DNA from: CAWINX01 sp963702055
GTDB taxonomy: Bacteria; Actinomycetota; Thermoleophilia; Solirubrobacterales; 70-9
Direction: 5' to 3'
Assembly (NCBI GenBank): GCA_963702055.1
Contig: OY969702.1
Location: 930,001-994,000 of the forward strand
Length of the DNA stretch: 64,000 nt
Positions 30,221 through 40,309 of the stretch are shown in pieces. The translations under genes and the position numbers were made by a program. Below the pieces are notes generated by a model, which was not told the DNA's origin, made no database searches, and saw nothing but the letters and a program-made list of their open reading frames with translations. The number at the start of each line of letters is the position of its first letter. Position 1 is the stretch's first letter.

Positions 30221-31437
30221 TGGAGCAGGGATCGCTCTCCGGGCGCTACGAGATCATCGACCGGCTCGGCTCCGGGGGGATGTCGAACGTCTACCGGGCC
30301 ACCGACCGCACTCTGGAGCGGACGGTCGCCGTCAAGGTGCTCGCCGAGCACCTCTCCGACGACGATCGCTTCGTCGCCCGCTTCCGGCGCGAGGCGCTCG
30401 CGGTCGCCAAGCTGATCCACCCAAACATCGTCCAGGTCTACGACACCGGGGTCGACGAGGGTCGTCACTACATCGTCATGGAGTACGTGGAGGGCCGCTC
30501 GGGCGCGCAACTGCTACAGCGCCAGGGCCCGCTCGACCCCGAGACGACCGCTGAGATCGGCGTTCAGGCCTGCGCCGGACTCGACTATGCGCATCGGCGC
30601 GGGATCATCCACCGCGACGTCAAGCCGGGCAACCTGATGGTCGTCGGCGGTCCGGTCGGAGGCGGGGAGATGACCGTGAAGCTGACCGATTTCGGGATCG
30701 CGCGAGCGATCGAACAGACCCGGATCACCCAGGTCGGCTCGGTGGTCGGCACCGCCGCCTACCTATCCCCCGAGCAGGTGCGCGGCGAGGAGGCGACGCC
30801 GGCGACCGACGTCTACGCGCTCGGCGTCGTCCTCTACCAGTTCCTCACCGGGCGCCTGCCCTACGAGGGCTCTTCCCTTGCCGAGCTGGCGGTGCGCCAG
30901 CAGAACGAGAGCCCGCTGCCTCCCAGCACCTACAACGACGAGGTCTCCGAGACGCTGGGCGCCGCCGTCCTGCGCGCCCTCGAGGGCGACCCGAACCGTC
31001 GCTATGCAAGCGCCGACGAGCTTGCCGGGGGCCTGCACCTCGGCCTGCAGGGCGAGGACGTAACGCTGCCGCTCGGCGAGGGCGCAACTCCGACCCGCGC
31101 CCTGGGCGACGGCGAGACGGCGACCCGCCACCTCGACCGCACCACCGCGCAAACCGAGTACCGCCCGGCCCCATCGCCGACCAGGCGCCCGGTGGCGCAC
31201 GCGCCGCTACCGCCAGTCGAGCCCGTACAAGCCGAACAGAAGCGCGGCGTCTTCTCGCGCTTCGTCCGCTTCGTCTTCGCGCTGATCGCCCTGGTGTTGA
31301 TCGCGGCGGCCGTCGCCGCCGCGGTGATCATCGCCACCGACAAGGCGACCGGGGTCAAGGCGACCAGGGTCGCCGGCGACACGGTCGATCAGGTGGTCAA
31401 GGAGTTCAAGAATCTCGTCAAAAAGAACACGCGGTAG
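30217..31437 (+). CDS. PknB-like Ser/Thr protein kinase without PASTA domains
   Basis: 406 residues. Kinase domain 10-275 with G-loop GSGGMSNVY, Lys in VAVKVL, HRDVKPGN and TDFGIA, and the APE-like SPEQ of YLSPEQVRG. A linker rich in Thr follows, then one membrane helix (about 350-375, FALIALVLIAAAVAAAVII) and only about 30 residues outside. Bacterial PknB-type kinases usually have large outside sensor repeats; here the sensor may be the lipoprotein encoded just before it. Confidence 0.93.
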   Translation: MMEQGSLSGRYEIIDRLGSGGMSNVYRATDRTLERTVAVKVLAEHLSDDDRFVARFRREALAVAKLIHPNIVQVYDTGVDEGRHYIVMEYVEGRSGAQLLQRQGPLDPETTAEIGVQACAGLDYAHRRGIIHRDVKPGNLMVVGGPVGGGEMTVKLTDFGIARAIEQTRITQVGSVVGTAAYLSPEQVRGEEATPATDVYALGVVLYQFLTGRLPYEGSSLAELAVRQQNESPLPPSTYNDEVSETLGAAVLRALEGDPNRRYASADELAGGLHLGLQGEDVTLPLGEGATPTRALGDGETATRHLDRTTAQTEYRPAPSPTRRPVAHAPLPPVEPVQAEQKRGVFSRFVRFVFALIALVLIAAAVAAAVIIATDKATGVKATRVAGDTVDQVVKEFKNLVKKNTR

Positions 31438-31469
31438 GGCGGGATGTTGGGAGAGCCGGGGCGCCCCTA

Positions 31470-32672
31470 TCAAGCCTCCCAGGGGGCGCGTGAGCTGAGG
31501 ATGTTCGCGGCGTAGTTGGCGAAAGTTCCAGTCGTGATGGCGGCGCGGGCATGGGATGTGAGCTGGTGCATGTAGGTGAGGTTGTGGAGACAGATCAGAC
31601 GGACTGCCGTCAGTTCCTCGGCGCGGGAGAGGTAGCTGATGTAGTCGCGGTCGTGGTGTTGGCAGGCGGGGCAGGGGCAGCCTTCCACCAGAGGGTAGCG
31701 GTCTCCTTCCCAGCCCGCCTTGCGAAGGTCGAGGCGGAAGCGGGCCTCCGGGTTGGGGGCGAGGGCGACGCCGTGGCGGGCAAGGCGGGTCGGGACGGCG
31801 CAGTCGAAGACATCGAGGCCGAGGGCGATGCCGGCCAACAGATCGTCGACCTCGCCGATGCCGAGCAGGTGCTTGGGCGCCGCCTCGGGAAGCAGCGGTG
31901 CGGTGAAGGACAGCACCTCGCGCATCTCCTCCTTGTCGCGCCCCAGCGTCCCGCCGATCGCGATCCCGTCGACCCCGGCCTCGGAGACCGCCTGCGCCGA
32001 CTCGCGCCGCAGGTCCTCGTGCACCCCGCCCTGGACGATCCCGAAGACGGCCTGCTGTGAGGGGCCGTACTCGGCGTGCCAGTCCAGACAGCGACTCAGC
32101 CAACGGTGAGTCCGCTCGGTCGAGCGCGCCGTGTAGTCGCGGTCGGCGTGGAAGGGCGTGCACTCGTCGAAGACCAGAGCGATGTCGGAGCCGAGCTTCG
32201 CCTGCACCTCCATCGAGACCTCGGGGGAGATGAACAGCGAGGAGCCGTCGCGGTAGGAGCGGAAGTGGACCCCCTCCTCCTCGATCGAGACCACCGACCC
32301 CTGCTCGCCCCCGGGCCGTCCGCTCCCCTTCACCTCGTTGGCGACGCCGCCGTGGGCCAGCGAGAAGACCTGGAAGCCGCCGGAATCGGTGATCAGCGCC
32401 CGCTCCCAGCCCATGAAGCCATGCAGCCCCCCGGCGGCGGCGATTCGGTCCGGTCCCGGGGAGACAAACAGGTGGTAGGTGTTGCCGAGGATCAGCCGGT
32501 AGCCGAGGCCGGCCACCTCGGTCGACTCCAGCCCGCGCACCGTCCCCTTGGTGGCCAGCGGGATGAAGGCCGGCGTCTCGACCGGCCCGTGCGGCGTCTG
32601 CAGGATCCCCGCCCGCGCGGCGCCGTCGCGGGCGGCGACCTCGAACGTCACCCTCTCGGGCTCAATCCTCAT
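31470..32672 (-). CDS. tgt: tRNA-guanine transglycosylase
   Basis: 400 residues from ATG 32672. It exchanges guanine for a queuine precursor in GUN anticodons. ILGNTYHLFVSPG, the nucleophile region ITDSGGFQVFSLA, FDECTPFHADRDY, GIVQGGVHEDLR, IGGTLGRDKEEM and the zinc site CPCPACQHHDRDY are all present. It follows gpmI in the same direction but behind a 19-base hairpin, so it is probably a separate transcript. Confidence 0.96.
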   Translation of the reverse strand: MRIEPERVTFEVAARDGAARAGILQTPHGPVETPAFIPLATKGTVRGLESTEVAGLGYRLILGNTYHLFVSPGPDRIAAAGGLHGFMGWERALITDSGGFQVFSLAHGGVANEVKGSGRPGGEQGSVVSIEEEGVHFRSYRDGSSLFISPEVSMEVQAKLGSDIALVFDECTPFHADRDYTARSTERTHRWLSRCLDWHAEYGPSQQAVFGIVQGGVHEDLRRESAQAVSEAGVDGIAIGGTLGRDKEEMREVLSFTAPLLPEAAPKHLLGIGEVDDLLAGIALGLDVFDCAVPTRLARHGVALAPNPEARFRLDLRKAGWEGDRYPLVEGCPCPACQHHDRDYISYLSRAEELTAVRLICLHNLTYMHQLTSHARAAITTGTFANYAANILSSRAPWEA

Positions 32673-32682
32673 CGAACCAACC

Positions 32683-32731
32683 CTTCCGCTGTTCCTTTGC
32701 CGGGTATGGAGGGGCAAAGGAACAGCGGAAG
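32683..32731 (-). terminator. Perfect 19-base hairpin after gpmI
   Basis: Arms 32683-32701 and 32713-32731 are perfectly complementary with an 11-base loop. It begins one base after the gpmI stop, so it probably ends the gap-pgk-tpiA-gpmI transcript, or acts as a stabilising 3' structure; no T-run is visible. Confidence 0.75.
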
Positions 32732-32732
32732 C

Positions 32733-34259
32733 TCATTTGTTGGAGTCGATCAGCGAGTGGCCGGTCATCGCCTCGGGCTGAGGGATGCCGAGCAGCTCGA
32801 GCGCGGTCGGGGCGACGTCGGCGAGGATCCCGCTCTCGCGCAACTCGACCCCCTCGGCGGTGACGATCAGCGGCACCGGGTTGAGCGAGTGCGCCGTGTT
32901 CGGCGAGCCGTCGGGCTCGAGCATGTGGTCGCAGTTGCCGTGGTCGGCGGTGACGATGCAGACGCCGCCGCTCGCCGCGACCGCCTTGACGACCCGGTCC
33001 AGGCACCCGTCGACCTCCTCGACCGCCTCGACCGCCGCGGGGATGACGCCCGTGTGGCCGACCATGTCGGGGTTGGCGAAGTTGATGATCCCGAAGCGGT
33101 ACTCACCGCTCGACCACTGCTCGACGAAGGCGTCGGCGGCCGCCTCGGCGCTCATCTCCGGCTTGTGGTCGTAGGTGGGGATGTCACGCGGGGAATCGAC
33201 CAGGCGCCGCTCCTCCCCCTCCCACTCCTGCTCCCGCCCCCCGTTGAAGAAGTAGGTGACATGCGCGTACTTCTCGGTCTCGGCGACGTGCAGCTGCCTG
33301 CCGCCCGCCTCGGAAATGACCTCGGCCAGGGTCGTCTTCGGCCGCGCCTCCGGGAAGGCGACGGGGTAGGGCCACCCTTTGCGGTACTGGGTCATCGTGG
33401 TCAGGTCGAGGACCGGCCCACCGGCGCGGGAGAACTCCTCGAACTCCGGATCTGCCAGGGCCCGGGTCATCTGCCGCGCCCGATCGGGGCGGAAGTTGAT
33501 GAAGAAGGCGACGTCCCCCTCGGCGGCGCCGTCGTAGCCGCCGATCACGGTCGGCTTGACGAACTCGTCGGTCTCGTCGCGCTCGTAGGAAGCGGCGATC
33601 GCCTCCTCGGCGCTCTCGGCACGCAGGCCCTGGGCATGGACGATCGCATCGTAGGCGAGCTTGGTCCGCTCCCAGCGGGTGTCGCGATCCATCGCGTAGT
33701 AGCGGCCGCCAACCGTGCCGATCCGACCGGCCTGGCGCAACCAGCGCTCCAGCTCGGCCAGGTAGGCGCGGCCGCCGTGCGGGAGCGTGTCGCGGCCGTC
33801 GGTGAAGGCGTGGAAGACGACCTCGGGGACTCCCTCCTGGGAGGTCAGCTCGATCGTCGCCTCGATGTGCTCCCAGCCGGAATGGACCCCACCGTCGGAG
33901 ACGAGGCCGAGTAGGTGCAGGCGCCCCCGCGGGCTGTTGCGCGCCAGCTCGCAGGCGGCGAGCAGCGCCTCGTTGTCGAAGAAGCTGCCGTCGGCGATCG
34001 CGTCGTCGATCCGGGCCAGGTCCTGCTTGACGATCGCGCCGGCGCCGAGGTTGAGGTGGCCGACCTCGGAGTTGCCCATCTGGCCGTCGGGGAGGCCGAC
34101 GTCGCGGCCCTGCGCGGAGAGCTGCGTGTGCGGACAGTCGCTCCAGAGTCGGTCGAAAACGGGGGTCTCGGCCAGCGAGATCGCGTTGCCCGGCCCCGGC
34201 GCGGCGAGCCCCCACCCATCGAGGATGACCAACGCCAGTGAGGGAACCGGCCCGATCAT
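32733..34259 (-). CDS. gpmI: 2,3-bisphosphoglycerate-independent phosphoglycerate mutase
   Basis: 508 residues from ATG 34259. Converts 3- to 2-phosphoglycerate using two Mn ions and a phosphoserine. VILDGWG, the nucleophile Ser in GQMGNSEVGHLNLGAG, YAMDRDTRW and VTADHGNCDHM are typical. Last gene of the glycolytic run. Confidence 0.97.
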   Translation of the reverse strand: MIGPVPSLALVILDGWGLAAPGPGNAISLAETPVFDRLWSDCPHTQLSAQGRDVGLPDGQMGNSEVGHLNLGAGAIVKQDLARIDDAIADGSFFDNEALLAACELARNSPRGRLHLLGLVSDGGVHSGWEHIEATIELTSQEGVPEVVFHAFTDGRDTLPHGGRAYLAELERWLRQAGRIGTVGGRYYAMDRDTRWERTKLAYDAIVHAQGLRAESAEEAIAASYERDETDEFVKPTVIGGYDGAAEGDVAFFINFRPDRARQMTRALADPEFEEFSRAGGPVLDLTTMTQYRKGWPYPVAFPEARPKTTLAEVISEAGGRQLHVAETEKYAHVTYFFNGGREQEWEGEERRLVDSPRDIPTYDHKPEMSAEAAADAFVEQWSSGEYRFGIINFANPDMVGHTGVIPAAVEAVEEVDGCLDRVVKAVAASGGVCIVTADHGNCDHMLEPDGSPNTAHSLNPVPLIVTAEGVELRESGILADVAPTALELLGIPQPEAMTGHSLIDSNK

Positions 34260-34287
34260 GAGAAGGCCGTGCCGGCGCCAGAGGCCG

Positions 34288-35037
34288 TCATGACGCTTCC
34301 ACAATCGCCGCGAAGTCGTCGGGGTCGAGGCTGGCGCCGCCGACCAGGGCGCCGTCGATGTCGGGGCGGCCCAACAGCTCGGCGGCATTTGCGGGCTTGA
34401 CCGAACCGCCGTAGAGGATGCGCACCTGCTCCGCCGCGGCACCGCGCTCGCTCAGGACGTCGCGGACGAAGGCGATCGTCTCCTGGGCCTGCTCCGGGGT
34501 CGCGGTGCGGCCGGTGCCGATCGCCCAGATCGGCTCGTAGGCGATCACCACCCGGGCGAGGTCGCCGGACTCCACCGCGGCGAGGTCGGCCTGGAGCTGG
34601 CGCTCCAGCACCGCCTCGGTCTGCCCCGCATCGCGCGCCTCCTCGGTCTCGCCGACGCAGAGGATCGGCTCGAGCCCGGCCGCCAGCGCCGCCGGGACCT
34701 TGCGCGCCAGGGCCTCGTCGGTCTCACCGAACAGCTGCCGTCGCTCGGAGTGACCGAGCACCACCGCCTCGACGTCGACCTCCGCCAGCATCGATGCCGA
34801 AACCTCCCCGGTGAAGGCCCCTGAAGCCTCCTCGTGCATGTTCTGGGCGGCGACCCGCACGGCGCTGCCGCGCGAGCGCTCGACGACCTCGGAGAGGGCG
34901 AGGAACGGCGGACAGATCACCACGTCGCTCTGCGTCGCGGCGATCCGCGGCAGCAGGGCGTCGATGAACTCCGCCGCCTCGGCGACCGTCTTGTGCATCT
35001 TCCAGTTGGCGGCGATATAGGGGGTGCGCTCAGGCAT
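34288..35037 (-). CDS. tpiA: Triosephosphate isomerase
   Basis: 249 residues, a TIM barrel. Active-site pieces: Lys in AANWKMHK, His in LGHSERR, and Glu in VIAYEPIWAIGTG; phosphate loop in ILYGGSVKPANA. It overlaps pgk by eight bases. Confidence 0.98.
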   Translation of the reverse strand: MPERTPYIAANWKMHKTVAEAAEFIDALLPRIAATQSDVVICPPFLALSEVVERSRGSAVRVAAQNMHEEASGAFTGEVSASMLAEVDVEAVVLGHSERRQLFGETDEALARKVPAALAAGLEPILCVGETEEARDAGQTEAVLERQLQADLAAVESGDLARVVIAYEPIWAIGTGRTATPEQAQETIAFVRDVLSERGAAAEQVRILYGGSVKPANAAELLGRPDIDGALVGGASLDPDDFAAIVEAS

Positions 35038-36217
35038 CTCTCAGCGCCTCCACTCCCGGCAGCTTCCTTCCCTCCAACAGTTCCAACGACGCTCCTCCTC
35101 CGGTTGAGAGCCAGTCCACCTTCTCACCAAGCCCGAACTGCTGCAGGGCGGCGACCGAGTCGCCGCCGCCGACCACCGTCGTCCCGGGCGCCTCGGCGAC
35201 CGCCTCGGCGACCGTCCGCGTGCCGGCCGAGAACGGCTCCAGCTCGAAGGCCCCCATCGGACCGTTCCACAGCACCGTCCCGGCGGCGGCGATCGCCTCC
35301 GCGTAGGCGCTCGCCGTCCGCGGCCCGACGTCCAGCCCCATCCAGCCCTCGGGCACCTCGACGTCGTCGATCTCGCGGCGCTCGGTGCCGGCGTCGAAGC
35401 TCTCGCCGAGCACCAGGTCGACCGGCAGGGAGAGCTCGCAATCGGTCGTCCCAGCCCGCTCCAGAGCCTTGCCGGCCAGCTTCACACCCTCCTCTTCGAC
35501 CAGCGAGTTCCCGGTCTCGATCCCCTGGGCGCGGAAGAAGCAAAAGCACATCGCGCCGCCGATCAGGATCCGGTCGGCGACCTCGAGGAAGCGATCGATA
35601 ACCCCGATCTTGTCGCTCACCTTGGCGCCGCCGAGGACGACGACCAGCGGCCGCCGCGGCGACTCGACCACCGTGGATAGCTCGCTCACCTCGCGCTCCA
35701 GTAAGAGGCCGCCGTAGGCGGGCAGCAGATGGGCAACCCCTTCGGTGCTGGCGTGGGCGCGGTGGGCGGCGCCGAAGGCGTCGTTGACATAGAGGTCGGC
35801 GAGCTTGGCGAGAGACCCGGCCAGCTCCGGGTCGTTCTCGGTCTCGCCGGGCTCGAAGCGGGCGTTCTCCAGCAGCAGCACCTCCCCTGGCTTCAGCGAC
35901 CCGGCCAGCGCCTCGACCTTCTCGCCCACAACCGCCGGGGCCAGGCGCACCTCGGCCCCCAGCAGCTCGGACAACCGCTCTCCCACCGGGCCCATCGAGA
36001 GCGCCTTGTCCCACTTGCCCTTCGGCCGCCCCAGATGGGAGATGAGCACCACCGCGGCGCCGCGCTCGCGCAGCAGCTCGATCGTCGGCAGCGCCGCCCG
36101 GATCCGCGTGTCGTCGGCGACCAGGCCACCGTCCAGGGGAACGTTGAAGTCGACCCTGACGAGTGCCCGCTTGCCGGCGAGATCGGCGTCGCGGACGCTT
36201 GCCTTGGGAAAGCTCAA
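35030..36217 (-). CDS. pgk: Phosphoglycerate kinase
   Basis: 395 residues if started at TTG 36217, which gives the normal Pgk length and a 13-base gap from gap; the frame also runs to a TTG at 36253, inside the gap gene. RVDFNVPLD, SHLGRPKGK, LENARFEPGE, VVVLGGAKVSDK, GLDVGPRTASAY, LWNGPMGAFE and VGGGDSVAAL are all characteristic. It makes ATP from 1,3-bisphosphoglycerate. Confidence 0.96.
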   Translation of the reverse strand: MSFPKASVRDADLAGKRALVRVDFNVPLDGGLVADDTRIRAALPTIELLRERGAAVVLISHLGRPKGKWDKALSMGPVGERLSELLGAEVRLAPAVVGEKVEALAGSLKPGEVLLLENARFEPGETENDPELAGSLAKLADLYVNDAFGAAHRAHASTEGVAHLLPAYGGLLLEREVSELSTVVESPRRPLVVVLGGAKVSDKIGVIDRFLEVADRILIGGAMCFCFFRAQGIETGNSLVEEEGVKLAGKALERAGTTDCELSLPVDLVLGESFDAGTERREIDDVEVPEGWMGLDVGPRTASAYAEAIAAAGTVLWNGPMGAFELEPFSAGTRTVAEAVAEAPGTTVVGGGDSVAALQQFGLGEKVDWLSTGGGASLELLEGRKLPGVEALRDA

Positions 36218-36230
36218 GTCGCCCGCCGGG

Positions 36231-37238
<1,008 letters not shown>

Positions 37239-37312
37239 GAAGTCAATTCCCTCCTGATTGGTTGAGTCTCGATCTTATGAAGTTGCGATCCCGGCCGGGG
37301 CGACCGCGGCGC

Positions 37313-37675
37313 TCAATCGGCGCCGATCGTCACCTCGACCTCGTAGCCGTCCGGATCGCCGATGAACGCCGAGAAGGAGCCGGAGCCGTGCGCCCGGCGC
37401 TCGCCGGGCTCGCTGAGGCTGACGCCGCCGGCGGCCACCCCCGCCTCCCAGGCCGCCTTGACGGCGACGATCCCAAGCGCCGAGAAGCTGATGAACCCGA
37501 AGCCCGGCTTCGCCTCATGGTTGGCGGAGACGAAGAAGACCGGCTTGGCAATGCCCCAGCCGACCGTCCCGTCCTCGTCGAAATGGCGCCGCCAGCCCAG
37601 CGGCGCAAGTAACGAATCGTAGAACGAGGCACTACGGTCGAGGTCGGAGACCTCCAAGAGGACGTGGTGCAGCAC
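37313..37675 (-). CDS. VOC-fold (glyoxalase-like) protein
   Basis: 120 residues from a GTG start. Paired beta-alpha-beta-beta-beta modules: MLHHVLLEVSDLDRSASFYD at the start and FIGDPDGYEVEVTIG at the end, giving possible metal ligands His3/His4 and the C-terminal Glu. Likely a metal-dependent small-molecule enzyme or binding protein; substrate unknown. Confidence 0.85.
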   Translation of the reverse strand: MLHHVLLEVSDLDRSASFYDSLLAPLGWRRHFDEDGTVGWGIAKPVFFVSANHEAKPGFGFISFSALGIVAVKAAWEAGVAAGGVSLSEPGERRAHGSGSFSAFIGDPDGYEVEVTIGAD

Positions 37676-37717
37676 GGCGCGCAGGCTATAGGCAGATGTT
37701 GTCGACGGGTCGGCCGC

Positions 37718-38497
37718 TCAGCCGCTCTTCGGGGTCCAGCGAAAGAAGCGGATCGAGAGCAGGAGGCCGATGACACCCCAGGCGGTGACCACCGCCAGGT
37801 TGCCCCACTGAAGGCCCGAGCCGCCGCCGGCGGCCGGCACGTAGACGTTGAAGAACGCCTCGAAGAAATGCCGAACCGGGAAGGCGTCGGCGAAGTTGAT
37901 CACCCCGCCGGGGAGTTGGTCGTCGGGGATGAAGACGCCGGAGAGGAAGTAGAGAGGCAGCAGCAGGGCGTTGACGATCGGCGCCGCGGCGTCCTGGGAG
38001 GGAATCGCCGCGGTAAGCGCGATTCCGAGGCAACAGAAGGAGGCGGCGCCGACCACCAGCACGACGAGCAGCTCCGGCAGGCGCCCCCAGGGAATCGGGA
38101 CGCCGTAGAGGACGGCGCCGATCGCCGCGATCAGGGCCATCATGATCAACGCCACGACTATCGAGTTGCCGACCCGACCGGCGATGAACACCCAGGGGGG
38201 CATCGGCGTCCCACGGCCGCGCTTCAGCCGCCCGTCCTCGCGGGCGATCACCAGCGACATCGCGAGGCTCTGCATCGTCGCCGAGATCACCGAGAGGGTG
38301 ATGATCGCCGGCACGTAGTAGGCGGTCGTCTTGATCGCCTTGCCGTTCGTGTGAACGGTGTCGCTGCCGAAGATGATGTCGAAGATCAGCAGCAGGATCA
38401 CCGGGAATGCGACGGTGAAAAAAACCGACGCCGGGTTGCGCCGGAAGGCCTTCTGGTCGTAGCGGAACTGATGGGCGACGAGGGACAGGCCGGTCAT
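37718..38497 (-). CDS. ABC-2 type transporter permease
   Basis: 259 residues with six membrane helices; FFTVAFPVILLLIFDIIFG and VFIPDDQLPGGVINFADAFP with the latter loop typical of ABC-2 permeases (ATP-driven efflux of drugs, lipids or polysaccharides). ATG 38497 overlaps the ATPase stop by four bases, so the two form one exporter. Confidence 0.9.
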   Translation of the reverse strand: MTGLSLVAHQFRYDQKAFRRNPASVFFTVAFPVILLLIFDIIFGSDTVHTNGKAIKTTAYYVPAIITLSVISATMQSLAMSLVIAREDGRLKRGRGTPMPPWVFIAGRVGNSIVVALIMMALIAAIGAVLYGVPIPWGRLPELLVVLVVGAASFCCLGIALTAAIPSQDAAAPIVNALLLPLYFLSGVFIPDDQLPGGVINFADAFPVRHFFEAFFNVYVPAAGGGSGLQWGNLAVVTAWGVIGLLLSIRFFRWTPKSG

Positions 38498-39351
38498 TTC
38501 GGCTCCCCCTCGGTCAGCTCCAGGTAGACGTCCTCAAGGGAGGGGCGCCTCACCTCGAGGCCGTCGAGATCTACGCCCTCCTCCAGGGCCCGTCCGGTCA
38601 ACTCGTGGAGCGTCTGCACGGGGGTCATGGTCTCGGTCGAGACCTCCTCCCCGTCGCGGCGGTAGGTGATTGTGGTCGGCTGGTGCTCGCGATCGCCGAG
38701 GTCTTCCGGCGTTCCCCTGGCGACGATCTCGCCCCGCGCGATGATCGTCACCCGGTCGGCGAGGCGTTGCGCCTCGTCCATGTAATGGGTGGTCAGGAAG
38801 ACCGTCTTGCCGAGGTCGCGAAGGCCGGCGATCACGTCCCAGGCCTGACGACGCGCCGAGGGGTCAAACCCCGTCGTCGGCTCGTCGAGGAAGAGCAGCT
38901 CGGGATCGCCAATCAGCGCCATGCCGACGTCGAGCCGCCGCTGCTGCCCACCCGAGAGGCGGCTGGCCCGCTCGTCCGCTTTGCCCGCCAGGCCGACCAG
39001 CTCGAGCACCTCCTCGATAGGTCGTGGAGCGCTGTAGTAGCCGGCGTAGAGGCCAAGTGACTCGCGAACCGTCAGGTACGGGTCAAGGCGGCTGTTCTGG
39101 AGGACGATGCCGATTCGCTCGCGCCACTGCCGGCCGGCCCGCTGCGGGTCCTCGCCGAGGACGGTGACCTCCCCCCCGCTGCGCTTGCGGTAGCCCTCGA
39201 GGATCTCGACCGTGGTCGTCTTGCCGGCCCCGTTGGGGCCGAGGAAGGCGAAGACCTCGCCGTGCTGGACGTCGAGGTCGATGCCGCGGACCGCCTCGAA
39301 CTCGCCGTAGCTCTTGCGCAGACCGCGGATGGAGATAACTGGATCGGGCAA
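38494..39351 (-). CDS. ABC transporter ATP-binding protein (DrrA-like)
   Basis: 285 residues from a TTG start. Walker A in GPNGAGKTTTVE, ABC signature RLSGGQQRR, Walker B LLFLDEPTTGFD, and switch His in FLTTHYMDEA. The extra C-terminal 70 residues (TGRALEEGVDLDGLEVRRPS) match drug/polysaccharide exporters of the DrrA type. Pairs with the following permease. Confidence 0.94.
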   Translation of the reverse strand: MPDPVISIRGLRKSYGEFEAVRGIDLDVQHGEVFAFLGPNGAGKTTTVEILEGYRKRSGGEVTVLGEDPQRAGRQWRERIGIVLQNSRLDPYLTVRESLGLYAGYYSAPRPIEEVLELVGLAGKADERASRLSGGQQRRLDVGMALIGDPELLFLDEPTTGFDPSARRQAWDVIAGLRDLGKTVFLTTHYMDEAQRLADRVTIIARGEIVARGTPEDLGDREHQPTTITYRRDGEEVSTETMTPVQTLHELTGRALEEGVDLDGLEVRRPSLEDVYLELTEGEPK

Positions 39352-39373
39352 AGCCCGGCGATTCTATGGACGC

Positions 39374-40303
39374 TCAGCCATCGAGCTCGACATCCCTGTG
39401 CTTGACGCGAACGATCACGTCGTCGCGGCCGGTCAGGTCGCGGCGGATTCGGTCGGCGACGGTCAGCGAGCGGTGTCGCCCGCCGGTGCAGCCGACCGCG
39501 ATCGTCAGGTGGCTCTTGCCCTCGGCGACGTAGGCGGGAACCAGGAACTCGAGCAGCGGCAGCAGGCGCCCGTAGAACTCGCCCGCCTGGGTCCCCGACT
39601 CGACGTACTCGCGCACCCTCTTGTCGAGTCCGGTGAGTGGGCGGAGGTCGTCTACGTAGTGAGGGTTGGGAAGGAAGCGGACGTCGAGGGTGAGGTCCGC
39701 GTCGTGGGGCGGGCCGTTCTTGAAGCCGAAGGTGAGCAGGGTCAGCGCCATCTTGCCGCCCTCGTGGCGCTCCAGCAACTCCTCGGCGATCCGGCGGCGC
39801 AACTCGCCACCGGTCAGGTCGCTGGTGTCCATCACCACGTCGGCGCGCGCCCGCAGCGGCGCGAGCAGCTCGCGCTCGGCCCGGATGCCGTCGACGATCC
39901 GCCCCTCGGGAGCCAGCGGATGACGGCGACGCGTCTCCTTATAGCGATCGACAAGCGTCTCCTCCTCGGCCTCGAGGAAGAGGACCTTCGGGCGCAACCC
40001 ATCGGCCTCGAGCTCGTCGAGCACCTGGACGAGCTCGTCGAAGTAGTCGCCGCCGCGCACGTCGGAGACGACCGCCGCTCGCTCGACGCCGCTGCCCTCG
40101 TGGCGGAAGAGCTCGCCAAGGCTGCCGATCATCCGCGGCGGCAGGTTGTCGACGCAGAAGTAACCGCCGTCCTCGAAGGCGGCGATCGCCTCCGACTTGC
40201 CGGCGCCGGAGTGGCCGGTGATCACGACCAGCGTCACCTGCTTGCCCGGCGCGGCGCCGTTGCCGCCCTTCCCCCGCTGTTCGGCTTTCTCGGCCTTTGC
40301 CAT
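39374..40303 (-). CDS. rapZ: RNase adapter / nucleotide-binding protein RapZ (YvcJ)
   Basis: 309 residues. P-loop in VITGHSGAGKSEAI, DNLPP, and the C-terminal sugar-phosphate binding part GCTGGRHRSLTVAD. RapZ homologues bind nucleotides and act in small-RNA or envelope-precursor control; outside enterobacteria the role is less clear. It lies just after uvrC; in many actinobacteria the same pair is followed by ynfK/whiA, which is not seen here. Confidence 0.94.
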   Translation of the reverse strand: MAKAEKAEQRGKGGNGAAPGKQVTLVVITGHSGAGKSEAIAAFEDGGYFCVDNLPPRMIGSLGELFRHEGSGVERAAVVSDVRGGDYFDELVQVLDELEADGLRPKVLFLEAEEETLVDRYKETRRRHPLAPEGRIVDGIRAERELLAPLRARADVVMDTSDLTGGELRRRIAEELLERHEGGKMALTLLTFGFKNGPPHDADLTLDVRFLPNPHYVDDLRPLTGLDKRVREYVESGTQAGEFYGRLLPLLEFLVPAYVAEGKSHLTIAVGCTGGRHRSLTVADRIRRDLTGRDDVIVRVKHRDVELDG

Positions 40304-40309
40304 CGCTCC

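Noticed and set aside
32076..33914. 612-codon plus-strand frame opposite tgt and gpmI
   Set aside because: Spans two real genes on the other strand and has no domain.
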